Shown: positions 35,339-44,137 of the stretch, piece after piece
Layout: every line of letters begins with the position of its first letter
Numbering within the stretch: position 1 is the stretch's first letter
Source of the DNA: Rhizobium sp. AQ_MP
GTDB lineage: Bacteria; Pseudomonadota; Alphaproteobacteria; Rhizobiales; Rhizobiaceae
Reading direction: 5' to 3'
Assembly: GCF_014237835.1 (NCBI RefSeq)
Contig: NZ_JACJVI010000009.1
Span: forward strand, 1-64,000
DNA length: 64,000 bases
Made by a program: the position numbers and the translations under genes
The notes under the pieces: model-generated
Told to the model about the DNA's origin: nothing
Databases searched by the model: none
The model's input: only the letters and a program-made list of their open reading frames with translations

Positions 35339-35614
35339 TTAATGGCGATACTGTTGAATGCGGGTGGTGCGCAGGCCCGGCAGGCCGTGGTCATTGATGG
35401 AGGACTGCCAGGAGAGAAATTCCTCAACCGTCAGCGTGTAGCGTTCGCAGGCTTCTTCCAGGCTCAACAGGCCACCACGCACAGCCGCGACAACCTCAGC
35501 CTTGCGGCGGATCACCCAGCGGCGCGTATTGGCCGGCGGAAGATCGGCAATCGTCAGGGGGCTGCCATCGGGGCCGATGACATATTTCACTCGTGGGCGG
35601 ATCATTTCGGTCAT
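35339..35614 (-). CDS. sciP: CtrA inhibitor SciP (DUF1153)
   Basis: A 91-residue helix-turn-helix protein of the DUF1153 family. It has YVIGPDGSPLTIADLPP at the start, then RWVIRRKAEVVAAVRGGLLS and EACERYTLTVEEFLSW forming the trihelical DNA-binding core. In Caulobacter SciP binds CtrA or its promoters and prevents CtrA-driven transcription, shutting off CtrA targets late in the cycle. Placement 1.8 kb from ctrA, with a CtrA-box-like element and GANTC sites upstream of it, supports the same role here. Confidence 0.93.
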   Translation of the reverse strand: MTEMIRPRVKYVIGPDGSPLTIADLPPANTRRWVIRRKAEVVAAVRGGLLSLEEACERYTLTVEEFLSWQSSINDHGLPGLRTTRIQQYRH

Positions 35615-36017
35615 TGGACTCTCTATACAAACTCAAGACCACACACCCTCATACTAGGACCGATGCTTTAAAATTTGCCTAAGCCCGTTGTAAGCATTTG
35701 ATAATAATTGTTGCGACTTCACCGCATCGGAGAGTCGGCGGATTCGGTGGAAGTTGATTAAACTTGCGGCATTTGCATAGGTGTTATGCGAGCCGCGCGA
35801 CTGGTGCGCGTTCGGGATTTGTGGCAATGGGCTGGCCAGCAATTGAAATGACCTGATCGACGTGTCGATCACACGGGTAGATGTCGAACATCGCGGTTTC
35901 CGTCAGGGCCGCAAGACCGGCGACAGGCCCGACTGATAGTCGTTCCCCATGGAACGCCATAATGTCCATAAACATTCGGAATCCCGATCGGATGAATGTC
36001 CGGTCGAAAGGAGTTTT
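35615..36017. promoter_or_regulatory. divergent sciP / luxR-type regulatory spacer
   Basis: A 403-bp spacer without a gene. TTAA-N7-CTAA at 35668-35682 is a one-mismatch CtrA box about 55 bases upstream of the sciP start. GANTC sites lie at 35617, 35732 and 35741. On the other side, GGAAC-N17-CATT at 35951-35976 is an imperfect EcfG-type promoter ahead of the LuxR-type gene. A strong AAAGGAG site for that gene is at 36007-36013. Confidence 0.5.
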
Positions 36018-36758
36018 ATGTTCAGGCCAAACGATGTGACGCGAAGTCACGATTTTGGTGACGGGGAACCCGTTTTTCGCACCGAAGCACTTTCGGCAGG
36101 GCCGTGGGGGCGCGAACTCTCCGCGCTTGGCCGAAGCCACGGTTTCCGGCACTGTCTGCTCGCCCGTGTGCCCAAGGCGGATAGCCCAGAGTTTTCCGCC
36201 AATCTCATCCTCTGTTCCTGGCCGGATGAGCTGCGCCTCGCCTATGAAGCGGCAGACATCTATGCCGGCAGCCTGCTGGTCGCGCGGATCAAGCAGTCGG
36301 TTCTTCCGCTTTTCACGCAAGACAATCTCTTCCTCGGCACGTCCGGGGCAGAGGCGCGCCAGCCTCTTGCACCGCTGTTTCGACAGTTCGATCTCGGCGC
36401 CTGCCTGATCTTCAGTCTGCACGACCGCAACCAGACGCAGTATGTTCTCGTCTTTTCGGGGCGGGACGATACGCCGGACCGGCAGGAAATCGCTCTCCTG
36501 CAGCTCAGTGCCCTGGAGCTATTGGATGCAGGCGTCGATGCCCTGGTGCCGCGGTTCGGGCCAAAGGAAAAACTGTCGGCCCGCGAGATCGAATGTCTTC
36601 GCTGGTCGGCGGCCGGCAAGAGCAGCGATGAGATCGCGATCATTCTCGATATTTCCAGCCACACGGTCGTGAGCTATCTGAAGAGCGCGATGCGCAAGCT
36701 CGAGGCCGTCAACCGAATGCAGGCGGTCGCGCGGGCCTGTCGCTACCGGCTGCTTTGA
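36018..36758 (+). CDS. LuxR family transcriptional regulator
   Basis: A 246-residue regulator with an N-terminal autoinducer-binding-like domain (about residues 20-165) and a C-terminal LuxR helix-turn-helix (LSAREIECLRWSAAGKSSDEIA, cited in part, near residue 183; then SSHTVVSYLKSAMRKL). The N-domain keeps the aromatic and Asp pattern only weakly, so a solo regulator that responds to something other than a homoserine lactone is likely. No luxI is nearby. The ATG at 36018 follows AAAGGAG by four or five bases. Confidence 0.85.
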   Translation: MFRPNDVTRSHDFGDGEPVFRTEALSAGPWGRELSALGRSHGFRHCLLARVPKADSPEFSANLILCSWPDELRLAYEAADIYAGSLLVARIKQSVLPLFTQDNLFLGTSGAEARQPLAPLFRQFDLGACLIFSLHDRNQTQYVLVFSGRDDTPDRQEIALLQLSALELLDAGVDALVPRFGPKEKLSAREIECLRWSAAGKSSDEIAIILDISSHTVVSYLKSAMRKLEAVNRMQAVARACRYRLL

Positions 36759-36788
36759 CGGTAAAAGTTTCCGCTCTCTTATCTGATC

Positions 36789-36820
36789 GGGCGCTGCAGC
36801 GATGCAGCGCCCTTGTCGTT
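36789..36820 (+). terminator. Rho-independent terminator
   Basis: A perfect 10-bp stem (36789-36798 with 36803-36812) and a GCGA loop, followed by TTGTCGTTT. It separates the LuxR-type gene from the converging DUF2793 gene and may serve both. Confidence 0.85.
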
Positions 36821-36828
36821 TCATTCAT

Positions 36829-37854
36829 TCAAAGCAAAGTCAGGTTGAGTTCGGTCTGGCCGTAGCCGAACTGGTACTGGATCGTGCCTTCATGGCGCAG
36901 GGCCAGCGTGTCGCCGGCATCGAGCCAGACGATCGCGGTGGTGCTCGATCGTCCCGCTCCGCCTGCATGGCTCACAATATCCGCCGAACCGTTGCGGCTG
37001 ACATGCACGGTGTGGGTTGCGGTGCTGACGGCGAATACCGAGAGCGACAGGAGATAGTGGCCTGAGGTCGGCATGACCAGCGGGCGGCCGTGGCCCGAGG
37101 CGAGCGGAGACCCCAGGGTGACATCGCCTCCGGAGAGGTGAAGATCATCGAAGCCGGTAAAGCTTCCGGCAGCCGGGGTCAGGGTGGTGACGGCAAGGGC
37201 TGCGCGGACAAGCGGGCGCTGATCGTGGCGGACATAGCCTTCCGGTGTCACGCTGACCGCCTGCCGCCACCCTGTCGTATCGCCGTTCACCTTCAGCGAA
37301 AAGCGGTCTTCGCCCGCCAGTCCCATTTCGGCACGGCCCTGCCAGTTGGACTGGAAGATCAGGCTGGCGGTTTCCGCTGTTCCCGCCTTGTTGATGGTCA
37401 GCCGGTGGCTGTCGCCAGCGTGGTTCAGCAGGCTGGCCGGCGATGAGATCAGAAGACGATTGTAGCTATCGGCATCGCCTCCAATCCCGAGGTGTTCGAC
37501 GCGGGCGTTGTCGGGCAGTGGTGGCTCGATCCATTCGGTCCCGTCGAAGACTTTAAGCCTGGCTTCCATCAGGAAGACTGCAGACCAGCCATGTTTCGGC
37601 GTTATGAAGATCCAGACACCATCCTGAAATATCGCGAGCTTGCCCGCACGTCCGATCCACAGGCCGCTCTCGGGCGGCAAGACCCAGTGGATCTCGCCTT
37701 CGTGAGGATCGGCGGGTGGACTTGTCGCGCTGCTGGCGACGACCAGCTGTACCAGCGCATCCAGGCGCTGGAGCGCTTCATTGTGGGTCACGTGCTTCTG
37801 GGCCTGCGCCGGCAGGATGAACGGCAGGGCTAGATTGGGCGTCGTTTCTTGCAT
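36829..37854 (-). CDS. DUF2793 domain protein (phage/GTA-type accessory)
   Basis: A 341-residue protein. The N-terminal 120 residues are the DUF2793 domain (LPFILPAQAQKHVTHNEALQ and later PPADPHEGEIHWV), known from alphaproteobacterial prophages and gene transfer agent loci. The remaining 220 residues form a beta-rich region ending in a C1q/TNF-like strand pattern (GHYLLSLSVFAVS, then FGYGQTELNLTLL). The ATG at 37854 follows AGGAGA. No phage or GTA structural gene is near, so this is an isolated copy; a receptor-binding or surface role is a guess. Confidence 0.8.
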   Translation of the reverse strand: MQETTPNLALPFILPAQAQKHVTHNEALQRLDALVQLVVASSATSPPADPHEGEIHWVLPPESGLWIGRAGKLAIFQDGVWIFITPKHGWSAVFLMEARLKVFDGTEWIEPPLPDNARVEHLGIGGDADSYNRLLISSPASLLNHAGDSHRLTINKAGTAETASLIFQSNWQGRAEMGLAGEDRFSLKVNGDTTGWRQAVSVTPEGYVRHDQRPLVRAALAVTTLTPAAGSFTGFDDLHLSGGDVTLGSPLASGHGRPLVMPTSGHYLLSLSVFAVSTATHTVHVSRNGSADIVSHAGGAGRSSTTAIVWLDAGDTLALRHEGTIQYQFGYGQTELNLTLL

Positions 37855-37977
37855 GGTCTCTCCTTCGCGTTCGGCTGTCGGAGACAGCGCGGTTGAAGGC
37901 GTGAGTGTGAGCCAGCCGCGGAGGAGGGGGATGAAAAGCACATGCCCCCATTGAATAGTCTCAGGAATTTTCGAAAC

Positions 37978-38781
37978 TCATCCCCGCTCGGATGGGCGCC
38001 CGGTCGCCAGGAAGGGCGGATTTTCGAAGGCGCGCAGGCCGGGCAAGCGCTTGCCGTAGGTCAGTGGTGCGCCGTCTTCGGTCGACACCATGCCGCCGGC
38101 CGCCCGCAAAACCGCGTCGCCGGCGGCCGTGTCCCATTCCATGGTCGGGCTGAAGCGCGGGTAAAGATCGGCCACGCCTTCGGCCACGAGGCAGAATTTC
38201 AGCGAGGAGCCGACGGTCTTGCGCTCCATGATCTGCGACTTCAGGATATAGGCGTCCGTCGCATCGCAATTGTGAGAACGCGAGACGAGGGCGGATGGTG
38301 AGGCGCTTCGCATGCGCGCCGCGATCGGCATGCGCGCGATCACCTGATCCGTATCGTCAAGCTTGACCTTCTCCGCCGTGTTGCCGCCGCCGAGATAAAG
38401 GGTTTGCAGGGCCGGCGCATGCACCACGCCGAGGACCGGCACGCTGTTTTCGATCAGGGCGATGTTGACCGTAAAGTCGTCATGGCCACCGATGAATTCG
38501 CGCGTGCCGTCTAGCGGGTCAACCAGAATGAAGCGTTCGTTGCTCACGTCTGGGATGCGACCGGCGGCGACCTCCTCCTCGGCAACCACGGGGATGTCGG
38601 GCAAGTCGCGCGCAAGTGCTGCGAGGATCAGGCGTTCGGCGGCCTCGTCCGCCTCGGTTACAGGCGATGTGTCGCCCTTAAGGCGCACCTTGGCACCCGT
38701 CTGATAGATTTCGAGGATGACGCGGCCGGCGGCGATGGCGCTTGCCTCGAAGAGTTTCAATAAGTCTGCCGTCCGATGCAC
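37978..38781 (-). CDS. cysQ: 3'(2'),5'-bisphosphate nucleotidase CysQ
   Basis: A 267-residue lithium-sensitive inositol-phosphatase-family enzyme that removes phosphate from PAP/PAPS in sulphur assimilation. The metal-binding motifs are KGDTSPVTEADEAA, VAEEE, LVDPLDGTREFI, and late EWDTAAGDAVLRAAGG. The frame is open 48 codons upstream without a good start; GGGAGA lies eight bases before the GTG at 38781 and five before a TTG at 38784, so the GTG is chosen. The gene is divergent from the sarcosine oxidase operon. Confidence 0.92.
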   Translation of the reverse strand: MHRTADLLKLFEASAIAAGRVILEIYQTGAKVRLKGDTSPVTEADEAAERLILAALARDLPDIPVVAEEEVAAGRIPDVSNERFILVDPLDGTREFIGGHDDFTVNIALIENSVPVLGVVHAPALQTLYLGGGNTAEKVKLDDTDQVIARMPIAARMRSASPSALVSRSHNCDATDAYILKSQIMERKTVGSSLKFCLVAEGVADLYPRFSPTMEWDTAAGDAVLRAAGGMVSTEDGAPLTYGKRLPGLRAFENPPFLATGRPSERG

Positions 38782-38999
38782 CAAACCGGTCTCCCGATCA
38801 CTTCCTCTCCGGTTTAGCCCTGTCGCCAACGCTTTGGAAGTGCGCGATGTCGCAAGCCCTTGCCGGCGCGTGATGTTTCTGTGCTGCACTGCGATCAAAC
38901 CTGTGTTCCATGTCTCAAACAGCATAGTTTTTGTCCTGATCGCGCTTGCTCTTTGTGACGCCTATGCGAATGTGACGCGACATTTGCAGAGGTTGTTCG

Positions 39000-40253
39000 A
39001 TGCGTTATTCCGCCCTTTCGATCTTCCGCCAGGCGCTTTCCGGAAACCGGAACTGGGCTCCGATGTGGCGCGAGCCGCAGCCGAAACCGCATTACGACGT
39101 GATCATCGTCGGCGGGGGCGGGCATGGCCTTTCGACCGCTTATTATCTGGCCAAGGAATTCGGCATCACCAATGTCGCCGTGATCGAGAAGGGCTATCTC
39201 GGCGGCGGCAATGTCGGGCGAAACACGACGATCATTCGCTCGAACTACATGCTTGAGGGCAATGAGCCCTTCTACGAACTGTCGATGCAGCTGTGGGAAG
39301 GCCTGGAACAGGACTTCAATTATAATGCGATGGTTTCGCAGCGTGGCATCGTCAATCTTTTCCACACCGATGGCCAGCGGGACGCCTATGCGCGGCGCGG
39401 CAATGCAATGATGATGCATGGGGTGAAGGCCGAACTGCTCGACCGTGAGCAGGTGCGTCAGATGATGCCCTATCTCAATTTCGATCATGCGCGCTTCCCG
39501 ATTTTGGGTGGCCTCCTCCAGCGGCGCGGCGGCACGGCCCGTCATGATGCGGTTGCCTGGGGTTACGGTCGTGGTGCGGACGAGCGCGGCGTCGATCTCA
39601 TCCAGCATTGCGAAGTGACCGGCATCCGCCGCGACGAGCTCGGCCAGGTGACCGGCGTCGAAACGACTAAGGGCTTCATCGGCTGCAACAAGCTGGCGCT
39701 GGCGACCGCCGGCCATACCTCCGTCACCGGCAAGATGGCCGGGCTCGACCTGCCGATCGAGACGCATGTGCTGCAGGCTTTCGTCTCGGAAGGCATCAAG
39801 CCGGTGATCGACAATGTCATTACCTATGGCGCGGGACATTTCTATATCTCGCAGTCCGACAAGGGCGGTTTGGTCTTCGGCGCCGACATCGACTACTATT
39901 CGTCCTATGCCCAGCGCGGCAATCTTGCGACCGTCGAGCATACGATCGAGGAGGGTGTGTCGCTGATCCCCGGCCTGTCCAGGGTTCGCGTGCTGCGCGC
40001 CTGGGGTGGCGCCATGGACATGTCGATGGACGGCTCGCCGATCATCGACCGCACGCCGATCGACAATCTCTATCTGAATTGCGGCTGGTGCTATGGCGGC
40101 TTCAAGGCGACGCCTGCGTCCGGCTTCTGCTTTGCCCATCTGATTGCCAAGAACGAACCCCATCCTGTGGCCCGCCTTTTGCGCCTCGACCGCTTCGAGC
40201 GCGGTTTTGCCGTCGACGAAGGCGGCAAGGGTCCACAACCGAACCTGCATTGA
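39000..40253 (+). CDS. soxB: sarcosine oxidase beta subunit
   Basis: A 417-residue flavoprotein subunit of heterotetrameric sarcosine oxidase, which oxidises sarcosine to glycine, formaldehyde (or methylene-tetrahydrofolate) and hydrogen peroxide. The N-terminal FAD motif is DVIIVGGGGHGLSTAYYLA, followed by GNVGRNTTIIRSNY, where the covalent FMN His is expected further on. The C-terminal GWCYGGFKATPASG motif closes the active site. It opens the soxBDAG operon; the usual glyA, folD and purU neighbours are absent here. Confidence 0.97.
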   Translation: MRYSALSIFRQALSGNRNWAPMWREPQPKPHYDVIIVGGGGHGLSTAYYLAKEFGITNVAVIEKGYLGGGNVGRNTTIIRSNYMLEGNEPFYELSMQLWEGLEQDFNYNAMVSQRGIVNLFHTDGQRDAYARRGNAMMMHGVKAELLDREQVRQMMPYLNFDHARFPILGGLLQRRGGTARHDAVAWGYGRGADERGVDLIQHCEVTGIRRDELGQVTGVETTKGFIGCNKLALATAGHTSVTGKMAGLDLPIETHVLQAFVSEGIKPVIDNVITYGAGHFYISQSDKGGLVFGADIDYYSSYAQRGNLATVEHTIEEGVSLIPGLSRVRVLRAWGGAMDMSMDGSPIIDRTPIDNLYLNCGWCYGGFKATPASGFCFAHLIAKNEPHPVARLLRLDRFERGFAVDEGGKGPQPNLH

Positions 40254-40262
40254 GACATCGCC

Positions 40263-40544
40263 ATGGCCAGCCTGATTACCTGTCCGCATTGCGGCGTCCG
40301 TCCCAAGGAAGAGTTCAGCATTCGCGGTGACGCGAGCCCCGTTCGCCCGGCGCCCGGCGCGCCCGACGATGCCTGGAACGCTTACGTTTTCATCCGCGAC
40401 AATCCGAAGGGTCGGATCATCGAGCACTGGCATCACACCGCCGGTTGCCGGCGCTGGCTTGTCGTCGAGCGCGATAATGCTGGGAGTCACGAGGTCTACA
40501 GCGTGACCGATGCGAGCGAGTACGCGAAGGAGGCTGCGCGATGA
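40263..40544 (+). CDS. soxD: sarcosine oxidase delta subunit
   Basis: A 93-residue zinc-binding small subunit. CPHCG near residue 7, HWHH near 58 and a Cys in AGCRRW supply the zinc ligands. It lies nine bases after soxB and its stop overlaps the start of soxA (ATGA), as usual for this operon. Confidence 0.96.
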   Translation: MASLITCPHCGVRPKEEFSIRGDASPVRPAPGAPDDAWNAYVFIRDNPKGRIIEHWHHTAGCRRWLVVERDNAGSHEVYSVTDASEYAKEAAR

Positions 40545-43498
40545 GTGGTTTCAGGCTGTCTTCCGGCGGGCTCGTCAACCGCGCGCGCACCCTTGCCTTC
40601 AGCTTCGATGGTCAGACCTATACGGGTTACGAGGGCGATACGCTGGCCTCGGCACTGATCGCCAATGACCAGCTGCTGGTCGGCCGCTCCTTCAAGTATC
40701 ACCGTCCGCGTGGCATCGTGACGGCAGGTTCTGCCGAGCCGAATGCGCTTGTGACGATCGGTGCAGAAGGGCGCACCGAGCCGAACACACGGGCGACCGT
40801 CGCCGAGCTCTATCAGGGGCTCGAGGCCAATAGCCAGAACCGCTGGCCGTCGCTGAAATACGATATCGGCGCGGTCAACAGCCTGCTGTCGCCATTTCTC
40901 TCGGCCGGCTTCTACTACAAGACCTTCATGTGGCCGAAGGCCTTCTGGGAAAAGCTCTACGAGCCGATCATCCGCAAAGCCGCAGGTCTCGGCAAGACGC
41001 CCTTCATTGCCGATCCTGATCGCTACGAAAAAGCCTGGGCGCATTGCGACCTCCTGGTGATCGGCGCCGGCCCCGCCGGTCTGATGGCAGCGCGGGCTGC
41101 GGCGCGGGCGGGGTTGCGCGTCATTCTGGCGGATGAAGGTTTCCGGCTTGGTGGTTCGCTGTTGAGCGAACGCGTCACCGTCGGCGGCGTGCCGGCAGCC
41201 GAATATGCTGCCTCCGTCGTCGAGGAGTTGAAGAGCCTTTCGAACGTCACGCTGATGCCGCGCACCACGGTGTTCGGCTGGTATGACGACAATGTTTTCG
41301 GTGCCGTGGAAAAGGTGCAGAAGCATGTCGCGCAGCCCTCGGGCGATCTGTCGGTCGAGCGGGTCTGGCGCATCGTCGCCAAGCGGGCGATCCTGGCGTC
41401 AGGTGCGGAAGAGCGACCGCTGGTCTTCGGCGGAAACGACAAGCCGGGCGTAATGATCTCAGGTGCTGTCAGGACCTATCTCAATCGCTATGGCGTTGCC
41501 GCCGGCCAGAACTTTGCCATCTTCACCAATGGCGGTGCTGGTTATCGCACGGCTGCCGATCTGGTCGCTGCCGGGGTTGGCGTTGCGGCCATCATCGACG
41601 GGCGGACAGACTCGTCTGATGTTGCTCCATCAGGCGTGCGGGTCATCCGGGGCGGCGCCGTCGTCGACACCAAAGGGTACTATCGGATCAAGGGGCTGAT
41701 CGCCGAACGCATGGGCCATCAGGAGGAGATCGCCTGCGATGCGCTGGCGATGAGCGGCGGCTATAGCCCGATCGTGCATCTCGCCTGCCAGCGCGGCGCA
41801 AAGCCCATCTGGTCCGACGAGCATCAGGCCTTCCTGGCACCCGATGTGGGGCAGGGGCTGAGGATCGCGGGCTCGGCTGCCGGTCATGCCTCGCTTGCCG
41901 CCGTTCTGCGCGATGGTGCGGACAAGGCACATGAGGCGATCGGCGATCTCGGTCGTCTCGTCGGCACGGTCGACGTTCCGCAAGTCGAAGGTGAATTCGA
42001 TGCCTCCTTCGCGCCGCTCTGGTATGTGCCGGGCGCCAAGTCCAAGGCCTTTGTCGACTTCCAGAACGACGTGCATGTGAAGGACCTGAGCCTTGCCCAG
42101 CGCGAGGCCATGGGGCATGTCGAGCACACCAAGCGCTACACGACCGGCGGCATGGCGACAGACCAGGGCAAGCTCGGCAATGTCGCGACGATCGGCATCA
42201 TGGCCGGCATGCGTGGCGTCTCCCCGGCCGAAATCGGAACCACCACCTTCCGGCCCTTCTACACGCCCGTTTCCTTCGGGGCGATGGCGGGCACCTCGCG
42301 GGCTGAACATTCGCGGCCCGTGCGCACCTCGCCGCTGCATGGCTGGGCCAAGAAAAACGGCGCCGTCTTCGTCGAATCCGGCCTGTGGTATCGCTCTTCC
42401 TGGTTCCCGCGCGACGGCGAGAAGACCTGGCGCGAGGCCGTCGACCGGGAAGTGTTGAACATCCGCGCCAATGCCGGCATCTGCGATGTCTCGACGCTCG
42501 GCAAGATCGAGATCTTCGGCAGGGATGCCGCGGAATTCTTGAACCGCGTCTATTCCAACGCCTTCCTCAAGCTTCCCGTCGGCAAGGCGCGCTACGGCTT
42601 GATGCTGCGTGAAGACGGGATGATCTACGACGACGGTACAACGAGCCGCTTCTCGGACGAGCATTTCTTCATGACCACGACGACGGCCTATGCCGGCGAG
42701 GTGATGACGCATCTGGAATTCTGCTCCCAGGTTCTCTGGCCGGATCTCGACGTGCGCTTCGTCTCCTCCTCAGATCAGTGGGCGCAGATGTCGGTCGCGG
42801 GGCCTAAGGCTCGGATCATCCTCGAACAGATCATCGAGGACGATATCTCCGACGAGGCCTTCCCCTTCCTGTCGGCCCGCGAGGTGCTGCTCAAGGGCGG
42901 CCTGAAGGCGCGGCTCTTCCGAATCTCTTTCTCCGGTGAACTCGCCTTCGAAGTGGCAGTCCCCGCCAATTACGGAGAGGCGGTTGCCGATGCGATCATG
43001 GCCGCCGGCAAGCCGCATGGGATCTGCGCTTACGGGGTCGAGGCACTCAACGTGCTGCGCATCGAAAAGGGTTTCATCACGCACAGCGAAATCGATGGGC
43101 GCACGACGCCAGACGATGTGGGCCTCGGTAAAATGTTCTCGACGCAGAAGAGCGACTTCATCGGCAAGCGTCTGTCGAGCCGCTTCGGCCTGACCGCGGC
43201 CGACCGTCCGCAACTCGTCGGTTTGAAGCCCGTCGAGCGCGACAAGGAATTCAAGGCAGGCGCACATCTCTTGAAGGAAAACGTCAAGCCGTCGACGCTC
43301 AACGATCAGGGCTGGGTCTCCTCCGTCTGCCATTCGCCGACGCTCGGGCATACGATCGGCCTCGCCTTCCTCAAATCCGGCCGCGAGCGGCTGGGCGAGA
43401 AGATCGTCGTCTGGGACGGGTTGCGCGGGTCGGAAGTTCTGGCCGAGGTCGTCAGCCCCGTCTTTTACGACCCCGACAACAAGAAACTGAACCTGTGA
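40541..43498 (+). CDS. soxA: sarcosine oxidase alpha subunit
   Basis: A 985-residue subunit. The N-terminus is a ferredoxin-like domain with YEGDTLASALIAND and the KYHRPRG motif. A NAD-binding domain follows (LLVIGAGPAGLMAARAAARAG, about residue 171; GGSLLSE). The second half (about 580-985) is a GcvT-like folate-binding aminomethyltransferase with the late GLAFLKSGRERLGEKI. This half passes the methylene group to tetrahydrofolate. Length and order are standard for heterotetrameric enzymes. Confidence 0.97.
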   Translation: MSGFRLSSGGLVNRARTLAFSFDGQTYTGYEGDTLASALIANDQLLVGRSFKYHRPRGIVTAGSAEPNALVTIGAEGRTEPNTRATVAELYQGLEANSQNRWPSLKYDIGAVNSLLSPFLSAGFYYKTFMWPKAFWEKLYEPIIRKAAGLGKTPFIADPDRYEKAWAHCDLLVIGAGPAGLMAARAAARAGLRVILADEGFRLGGSLLSERVTVGGVPAAEYAASVVEELKSLSNVTLMPRTTVFGWYDDNVFGAVEKVQKHVAQPSGDLSVERVWRIVAKRAILASGAEERPLVFGGNDKPGVMISGAVRTYLNRYGVAAGQNFAIFTNGGAGYRTAADLVAAGVGVAAIIDGRTDSSDVAPSGVRVIRGGAVVDTKGYYRIKGLIAERMGHQEEIACDALAMSGGYSPIVHLACQRGAKPIWSDEHQAFLAPDVGQGLRIAGSAAGHASLAAVLRDGADKAHEAIGDLGRLVGTVDVPQVEGEFDASFAPLWYVPGAKSKAFVDFQNDVHVKDLSLAQREAMGHVEHTKRYTTGGMATDQGKLGNVATIGIMAGMRGVSPAEIGTTTFRPFYTPVSFGAMAGTSRAEHSRPVRTSPLHGWAKKNGAVFVESGLWYRSSWFPRDGEKTWREAVDREVLNIRANAGICDVSTLGKIEIFGRDAAEFLNRVYSNAFLKLPVGKARYGLMLREDGMIYDDGTTSRFSDEHFFMTTTTAYAGEVMTHLEFCSQVLWPDLDVRFVSSSDQWAQMSVAGPKARIILEQIIEDDISDEAFPFLSAREVLLKGGLKARLFRISFSGELAFEVAVPANYGEAVADAIMAAGKPHGICAYGVEALNVLRIEKGFITHSEIDGRTTPDDVGLGKMFSTQKSDFIGKRLSSRFGLTAADRPQLVGLKPVERDKEFKAGAHLLKENVKPSTLNDQGWVSSVCHSPTLGHTIGLAFLKSGRERLGEKIVVWDGLRGSEVLAEVVSPVFYDPDNKKLNL

Positions 43499-43508
43499 GG
43501 ATCCGACC

Positions 43509-44060
43509 ATGCCGGTGACCTATGCCGCCCGTCACGTGCTCGAGGACCACATTTCCGGTTTCGAGGCGACGCCGAACCCCCATCATCTGGCCATCCTGCG
43601 GGCCGTCTCCGTGTTTTCGGTGCTCGCGCACAAGGGCCACGAGGCTGACATCGACGAGGCGCTGACCAATCTCGAAGATGTGCATATTCGCGTCTGTGGA
43701 CCGGGCGAATGGCTTGTCGTCAGCGAGACTGTTGCCGCTGACACGATCGCGCGGCAACTCGCCGAACTCGGTGCGAGCCGGGCCTCCTTTGTCGACCAGA
43801 GCGACGGGCGCGTCGTGCTTCGGGTTCACGGGCCGAAGGTGCGGGCTATTCTCGCCAAATGCACGGCGCTCGATCTGCATGCCGATCTCTTCGAAATCGG
43901 CCAGTCGACCAATTGCCAGATCTGCCATGTCGCTGCGAACCTCGCCCGAACGGGCCAGGATAGCTTCGAGATCATCCTCATGCGCAGCTTCGCCGGCTTC
44001 CTGTTCGATGAGATGCGCGAGATGGGCCGCGAGTTTGCGCTGACTGCGGGGTTTGCATGA
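43509..44060 (+). CDS. soxG: sarcosine oxidase gamma subunit
   Basis: A 183-residue subunit with a small GcvT-like fold. Conserved parts are VRVCGPGEWLVV-like (here IRVCGPGEWLVV), SFVDQSDGRVVLRVHGPKVR, and CHVAANLARTG. It ends the operon ten bases after soxA. There is no clear terminator before the metallophosphoesterase 78 bases on. Confidence 0.95.
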   Translation: MPVTYAARHVLEDHISGFEATPNPHHLAILRAVSVFSVLAHKGHEADIDEALTNLEDVHIRVCGPGEWLVVSETVAADTIARQLAELGASRASFVDQSDGRVVLRVHGPKVRAILAKCTALDLHADLFEIGQSTNCQICHVAANLARTGQDSFEIILMRSFAGFLFDEMREMGREFALTAGFA

Positions 44061-44137
44061 GGGGCTGACGTCCCTATCTTCGGGTGAACTGCCTGCGTAG
44101 TTTCTGCGTTTCAGGCACAAAGGATCCCGCGCCCCGC

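Noticed and set aside
36829..37854. Prophage or GTA remnant
   Set aside because: Only a DUF2793 protein is present; no terminase, portal, capsid or tail genes flank it.
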